Assembly: GCA_024225445.1 (NCBI GenBank)
Contig: JAAEMP010000200.1
Span: 1 to 64,000 of the forward strand
DNA: 64,000 bases
From: Hyphomicrobiales bacterium
GTDB lineage: Bacteria > Pseudomonadota > Alphaproteobacteria > Rhizobiales > Rhizobiaceae
Direction: 5' to 3'
Shown here: positions 60,268 through 64,000 of the stretch, one piece after another
How the letters are laid out: each line of letters opens with the position of its first letter
Position numbering within the stretch: position 1 is the stretch's first letter
Made by a program: the position numbers and the translations under genes
The notes under the pieces: model-generated
Told to the model about the DNA's origin: nothing
The model's database searches: none
Seen by the model: only the letters and a program-made list of their open reading frames with translations

Positions 60268-61440
60268 CTAGCGTAAACAACCATTAAGCTCACTGATATC
60301 CTGCACGCCCAATTGCTTGAGATTATTGGCAATATCCTCGTCCAGTATATTGACAACATGGTCGCCGCCATATTCACCCAGAGCGGCAATGCCATATAAA
60401 AAAGCCCGGCCCAGCAGAACAAATTGCGCTCCAAGGGCCAGTGCCCGCACCACATCCAGTCCGGTTCTCACACCACTGTCGAACAGGATTGCACATTGTC
60501 CGTCAACCGCCTTGACAACAGCAGGTAACACATCAATTGCCGCCGGCGCTCCGTCAAATTGCCTGCCGCCGTGATTGGAGACAATGATGCCATCGACCCC
60601 GGCTTCCACCAGCATCCTGGCATCTTCCTCATGCAAGACGCCTTTGACAACAAGTTTTCCCTGCCACTGGCTGCGGATGTATTTGATGTAATCCAGATTG
60701 ACAACATTATTCAGTTGACGACCAAAAAAAGAAGATACCTCTTTCAGATCACCGCTTTTCGCATATTTCTCCAGCAAAGGTAATCCCGGCTTGCCATGCA
60801 ACAGGGTGGCCCATGCCCATTGCGGTCTTGCAGCTATGCGCAACAGGGTTTTCAGATCGGTTTGCGGTGGTATTCTCAACCCGGCTTTGCGCTGGCGTTC
60901 CCGCATCGAGGGAACCGGCACATCAACGGTTACGACCAGCGTCTTGAATCCACTGTCCCGGGCTCTTTTCAAGATATCCAGACAAATTTCCCGATCAAAT
61001 GGTGTATACAACTGGAACCAGCCGTTGCCGTCACATAGCGGTCCGACAGTTTCAGGCGATTGGCAGGCAACTGTGCTCAGGCAATAGGGAATATTGTTAC
61101 GCGAGGCCGTGCGCGCCAGCATCAGTTCGCCGCCGGGCCACATCATTCCGGTCATGCCGACAGGCGCCATACCAAAGGGTAAATCATAAGTCTCACCCAT
61201 CAGTACGGTCTGCAAACTCACATCAAAATTGCCGCCGACGAATTTGGGCACCATTTCAACTGCCCGCAGACGTTGACGATTATGGTCTACCAACCGCTCG
61301 ATGCCGGTTCCACTGTCAAGATATTCCCAGGCAAAATAGGGTATTCTGCGCCGGGCCGGCTCTTTCAGATCATCAATACCGGGATAAATGTCATAGTATT
61401 TCGACTTCCTTTTGCTCGCAGTGCCATATTGGTGTTGCAT
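60268..61440 (-). CDS. FMN-dependent alpha-hydroxyacid dehydrogenase/oxidase (LldD-like)
   Basis: 390 residues of the (S)-2-hydroxyacid oxidase TIM-barrel family: YFAWEYLDSGTG, PFGMAPVGMTGM, TVDVPVPSMRERQRKAG, KGVLHEEDARMLVEAG, the active-site SNHGGRQ with catalytic His and FMN-binding Arg, and FDSGVRTGLDVVRALALGA. Candidate substrates are L-lactate, glycolate or mandelate. AGGGATGA precedes the ATG. No quinone-binding membrane insert is obvious. It is monocistronic and divergent from the TerB-like gene. Confidence 0.92.
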   Translation of the reverse strand: MQHQYGTASKRKSKYYDIYPGIDDLKEPARRRIPYFAWEYLDSGTGIERLVDHNRQRLRAVEMVPKFVGGNFDVSLQTVLMGETYDLPFGMAPVGMTGMMWPGGELMLARTASRNNIPYCLSTVACQSPETVGPLCDGNGWFQLYTPFDREICLDILKRARDSGFKTLVVTVDVPVPSMRERQRKAGLRIPPQTDLKTLLRIAARPQWAWATLLHGKPGLPLLEKYAKSGDLKEVSSFFGRQLNNVVNLDYIKYIRSQWQGKLVVKGVLHEEDARMLVEAGVDGIIVSNHGGRQFDGAPAAIDVLPAVVKAVDGQCAILFDSGVRTGLDVVRALALGAQFVLLGRAFLYGIAALGEYGGDHVVNILDEDIANNLKQLGVQDISELNGCLR

Positions 61441-61625
61441 TCATCCCTGCCCGTCTGATTACTTCACTTGATGGCAAAACGCTGATTTGCAGCATTTCAA
61501 ACACCAAATGCAAGATATTGCAATCAACTCTCACAAAATTTAATTGCTATTCAAGTCTTCCATGAAAGCGTCAAAAAGCATATCCTGTTATTACGCCGCG
61601 ACGCCAACAACTATATAGCGATTCG

Positions 61626-62090
61626 ATGCTGACCAAGTTACGCAAATTCTTGATAAAATCCGATGACAGCGATACGGCTGAAAAAAAGTTTGATGCCTCC
61701 GATCAGCAATTGGCCCAGGCCGCCCTGATGTTCCATGTGATCGCTGCCGATGGCAGGATCCATGATGAAGAAAAAAGCAAACTCCGCCAGGTTCTGCAAA
61801 CCAGGTACGGCCTGTCACAATCAGAATCCAACCAGCTGTTTGAAGAGGCGAAACGCGCTGACCGCGAGGCAATCGATCTATATACGTTCACCAGCATTCT
61901 GAAGCGACAACTGAATGAAGAAGAACGCCTGGAACTGGTGGAAAATTTGTGGGAAATGGTTTTTTCCGATGGTGAAATCCATGAACTGGAAGACAATGTC
62001 GTATGGAGGATTGCCGAACTGCTTGCCATTGACAAGCGTGATCGCATGGAAATGAAACGCAATGTTCGCCGTAAAATGCAAACAGGTTGA
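61626..62090 (+). CDS. TerB-like (DjlA/TerB helical) protein
   Basis: 154 residues of the TerB/DUF533-type helical bundle: ALMFHVIAADGRIHDEEKS and LWEMVFSDGEIHELEDNVVWRIAELL contain the two acidic metal-binding-like loops (ADGRIHDEE and SDGEIHELE). Common in alphaproteobacteria, where it precedes a glutamine amidotransferase gene; function unknown, not itself evidence for tellurite resistance. The amidotransferase follows 12 bases downstream. Confidence 0.88.
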   Translation: MLTKLRKFLIKSDDSDTAEKKFDASDQQLAQAALMFHVIAADGRIHDEEKSKLRQVLQTRYGLSQSESNQLFEEAKRADREAIDLYTFTSILKRQLNEEERLELVENLWEMVFSDGEIHELEDNVVWRIAELLAIDKRDRMEMKRNVRRKMQTG

Positions 62091-62102
62091 TTATACCAGG
62101 CC

Positions 62103-62846
62103 ATGACAAACAACAATTCAGCCGTTCATTTGTCGGGAAATTCCGGTCGACCAAAAATTCTGCTGGTCCTTCACCAGCATAATTCGACACCCGGTCGTGT
62201 CGGCATGATGTTGCACGAGCGAGGCTATGATCTTGACATCCGCCGGCCACCATTGGGGCACCCGCTGCCGGACACGCTGGCAGAGCATGTCGGCGCAATC
62301 ATATTTGGCGGTCCGATGAGCGCCAATGACGAGGATGAATATATCAACCGGGAAATCGACTGGATATCGGTGCCGCTGAAAGAAAACAAACCCTTTTTCG
62401 GCATTTGCCTTGGTGCCCAGATGATGGTTCGCCACCTGGGCGGAGAAGTGAAACCCAATGAAACCGAATTCGCCGAAATTGGCTATTACCCGATTACCCC
62501 GACACCTGCGGGTAGCGCGATGATGGACTGGCCACAGATGATTTATCAATGGCACCGCGAAGGTTTTTCATTGCCTTCTGGAACAAAATTGCTTGCAACC
62601 GGGGATCAATATCCCAACCAGGCGATCTGCTATGGCGACAATGCCTACGGAGTCCAGTTCCATGCCGAACTGACCACCTGGATGATGAACCGCTGGACAG
62701 TTCTGGGCGCCGATCGTTTTGATCTGAACGGCGCACAGCAAAGAGAACAGCATTTCCTTGGCCGCTCACTGTATGATGGGGCGGTTAAACAATGGCTGAA
62801 CGAATTTCTCGATCTGTGGGTTGGACCGGCAACAGATCATCAATAA
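62103..62846 (+). CDS. class I glutamine amidotransferase-like protein
   Basis: 247 residues: GATase fold with nucleophile Cys in FFGICLGAQMM, catalytic His in GVQFHAELT and the following Glu, plus the oxyanion FGGPMS loop. No synthetase domain is attached. Similar stand-alone proteins are annotated as GMP-synthase-like; the acceptor is unknown. Confidence 0.9.
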   Translation: MTNNNSAVHLSGNSGRPKILLVLHQHNSTPGRVGMMLHERGYDLDIRRPPLGHPLPDTLAEHVGAIIFGGPMSANDEDEYINREIDWISVPLKENKPFFGICLGAQMMVRHLGGEVKPNETEFAEIGYYPITPTPAGSAMMDWPQMIYQWHREGFSLPSGTKLLATGDQYPNQAICYGDNAYGVQFHAELTTWMMNRWTVLGADRFDLNGAQQREQHFLGRSLYDGAVKQWLNEFLDLWVGPATDHQ

Positions 62847-62885
62847 ACAAAACCCTTGTAGCTTGCTCTCCTCATCGCTACATCT

Positions 62886-62955
62886 AGGGTCAGGACTCAT
62901 TAATAAACACCCTTCTGTTTAACAAGGAGGGTGTTTATTAATGAGTCCTGGCCCT
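62886..62955. repeat. long perfect hairpin (possible insertion-element end pair)
   Basis: Two 28-base arms, 62886-62913 and 62928-62955, pair with one wobble only; the arm reads aGGGTCAGGACTCATTAATAAACACCCT. The 14-base loop lacks a T tail. Such long identical arms suggest either two terminal inverted repeats brought together by deletion of an element, or a bidirectional RNA hairpin. Confidence 0.7.
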
Positions 62956-62992
62956 GGACAAAATCACTAACTTGAAAAATGGAAAAACCGAA

Positions 62993-63283
62993 ATGGTCGC
63001 AATATTGAATGTCATATTGATGGCTCTTGATTTGTACTTTTATATCATTATCGCCTCGGCAATATTCTCATGGCTCTATGCATTCAATGTTGTCAATTCC
63101 GGCAATCAGTTTGTTGGGATGATTGGCAATTTTCTTTATCAGGCCACTGAACCGCTCTTGCGACCCATCCGCCGTTTCATGCCAAATCTGGGCACAATCG
63201 ATATCTCTCCAATTATATTGCTGTTTGGAATTATATTATTGCAACAAATAATTGTAATATATATTCGACCCAATGTATTTTGA
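62993..63283 (+). CDS. YggT-family membrane protein
   Basis: 96 residues from ATG 62993 (a TTG at 62972 adds seven). Two membrane helices around [24 protein letters not shown], the YggT signature in which the conserved PLLRPIRR segment is amphipathic. Role in cell envelope or osmotic stress is suggested from other bacteria. Adjacent to DUF167, a common alphaproteobacterial pairing. Confidence 0.9.
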   Translation: MVAILNVILMALDLYFYIIIASAIFSWLYAFNVVNSGNQFVGMIGNFLYQATEPLLRPIRRFMPNLGTIDISPIILLFGIILLQQIIVIYIRPNVF

Positions 63284-63293
63284 TCGGTAGCGC

Positions 63294-63617
63294 TTGCACA
63301 CTGAAGCCACAATTCGCCGTTCGGAGAATTGGGTTGATCTGTTTGTCAAAGTGACACCCAATTCATCCCGTGACCAGATTATCGGCATAGTCGCGACCGG
63401 TGACAATGAATACAGACTGGCCGTAAAAATACGCGCCGTTGCCGAAAAAGGCAAAGCCAACAAGGCGGTAATTGCCTTTCTTGCCAGGGCAATGCACTTG
63501 CCCAAATCAGCCTTCATGATAACGAGCGGTTCCACTGCACGCCAAAAAACCATCCGAATTGAAGGCGATCCACATTTTGTCGTCGGGACATTATGCGAAT
63601 TGATTAACGCTGATTGA
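63294..63617 (+). CDS. DUF167 (YggU-like) protein
   Basis: 107 residues: VKVTPNSSRDQIIGI and the RAVAEKGKANKAVIAFLARAMHLPKSAF segment are the DUF167 core (KANxA helix). The start is TTG at 63294, for want of an ATG ahead of the domain, with a poor ribosome binding site, so the first residues are uncertain. Function unknown. Confidence 0.85.
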   Translation: MHTEATIRRSENWVDLFVKVTPNSSRDQIIGIVATGDNEYRLAVKIRAVAEKGKANKAVIAFLARAMHLPKSAFMITSGSTARQKTIRIEGDPHFVVGTLCELINAD

Positions 63618-63773
63618 TAACAATCAAGCGGAAATGAATTAGAGTCCGTGGACCTTGTAACACCTGGCAACATTCAAATTTCAGATCAGATATCATCCTT
63701 TGATGCCAAATCGTGATGAGGAGTTTTAAGATCACACTGCCCATGCTGTGTTCTGGATTTTCTCAATCAGGCA

Positions 63774-64000
63774 CTAACCGATAAGACGAATGCCACACAT
63801 CATGATCAACGCAATAAACGCCGTTTCAACAACAAGCAGAGCGATTGCCGGGCCACCGACTTTCAGGACATCTCGCAAGGATGTTTTTAGTCCAACACCG
63901 GCAATAGCGGTTAAAAGTGCCCATCTGGACGCGCTTGCGGATATTTCTATAAGGGCAGTTGGGAGTAGATGGAAGGAATTAAGCGCCATCAGAATGGCAA
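63774..64000 (-). CDS. YeiH-like putative sulfate exporter, C-terminal part (cut by window end)
   Basis: The frame is open to the window edge, giving about 75 residues. Two hydrophobic helices with the AGVGLKTSLRDVLKVGGPA loop match the C-terminus of UPF0324/YeiH family membrane proteins. Start and most of the protein lie beyond position 64000. Confidence 0.75.
   Translation of the reverse strand, partial: AILMALNSFHLLPTALIEISASASRWALLTAIAGVGLKTSLRDVLKVGGPAIALLVVETAFIALIMMCGIRLIG

Noticed and set aside
61626-62090. Tellurite resistance gene
   Set aside because: TerB-like fold only; no terA/C/D/E genes nearby.
1-64000. CRISPR array, prophage or integrative element
   Set aside because: No regularly spaced short repeats, phage structural genes, integrase or transposase were seen.

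Overview
The window looks like chromosomal DNA of an aerobic, probably marine alphaproteobacterium (Hyphomicrobiales or Rhodobacterales grade). This is inferred from gene content: stacked dimethylglycine-dehydrogenase-like flavoproteins, MttB-family methyltransferases, a CO-dehydrogenase/xanthine-dehydrogenase-type Mo hydroxylase, a NosP/NahK-type two-component set, and YggT next to a DUF167 gene. No phage, CRISPR, plasmid or intact insertion sequence was seen. There is one RNA gene, tRNA-Leu(UAA).

Layout. 1-5 kb is sparse: an inverted-repeat element, an orphan tungsten-type aldehyde oxidoreductase, a GIY-YIG/DUF123 protein bracketed by a 17-bp direct repeat, and two tiny exported proteins. 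5-16.5 kb is an N-methyl-amine locus. An operon of an MttB-like protein, two FAD/GcvT dehydrogenases and an AhpD-like protein diverges from an RpiR regulator and a polar amino-acid ABC transporter; strong palindromes lie in the shared promoter. 16.8-18.7 kb is a 2,2-dialkylglycine-decarboxylase-like enzyme with its XRE-cupin regulator. 18.8-22.5 kb is a compact, A+T-richer four-gene operon: TPR-membrane protein, classical AAA+ ATPase, a second paralogous TPR-membrane protein, and a signal-peptidase-I-like protein that seems to lack its catalytic residues. I cannot match it to a described system, and it is the best candidate for something new. 22.7-25.9 kb is a single-polypeptide, self-sufficient reductive dehalogenase (RdhA fused to a flavin/2Fe-2S reductase).

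26.9-32.5 kb is a complete corrinoid methyl-transfer module: MttB-like methyltransferase, corrinoid protein, methyl-pterin methyltransferase, RACo-type reductive activator and DUF1638. It is followed, after a LysR gene, by a long same-strand catabolic run (33.7-49.7 kb): HyuA/HyuB, SDR, a three-subunit Mo hydroxylase, a third FAD/GcvT dehydrogenase, aldehyde dehydrogenase, class III aminotransferase, SAM methyltransferase and a ThDP enzyme. The simplest reading is breakdown of an N-methylated, probably cyclic nitrogen compound. The ring would be hydroxylated and hydrolysed, N-methyl groups removed oxidatively or onto a corrinoid and then tetrahydrofolate, and the remaining aldehyde and amine processed. 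The substrate is not determined.

50-60 kb is a second tungsten aldehyde oxidoreductase system: AorA-like four-cluster ferredoxin, AorB-like catalytic subunit, AorC-like NAD(P)H/FAD subunit, two MoaD/ThiS-like proteins (one without the Gly-Gly tail) and a MoeB/ThiF enzyme. Inserted among them is a response regulator - FIST (NosP-like) - PAS histidine kinase operon. 60-64 kb holds tRNA-Leu, an FMN alpha-hydroxyacid oxidase, TerB-like, glutamine amidotransferase, YggT, DUF167 and the C-terminus of a YeiH-like exporter. Fragments of two intergenic repeat families recur at 0.6, 26.4 and 60 kb; the 60-kb copy is a junction of both. Start codons were reassigned where a ribosome binding site or family alignment favoured an internal start.
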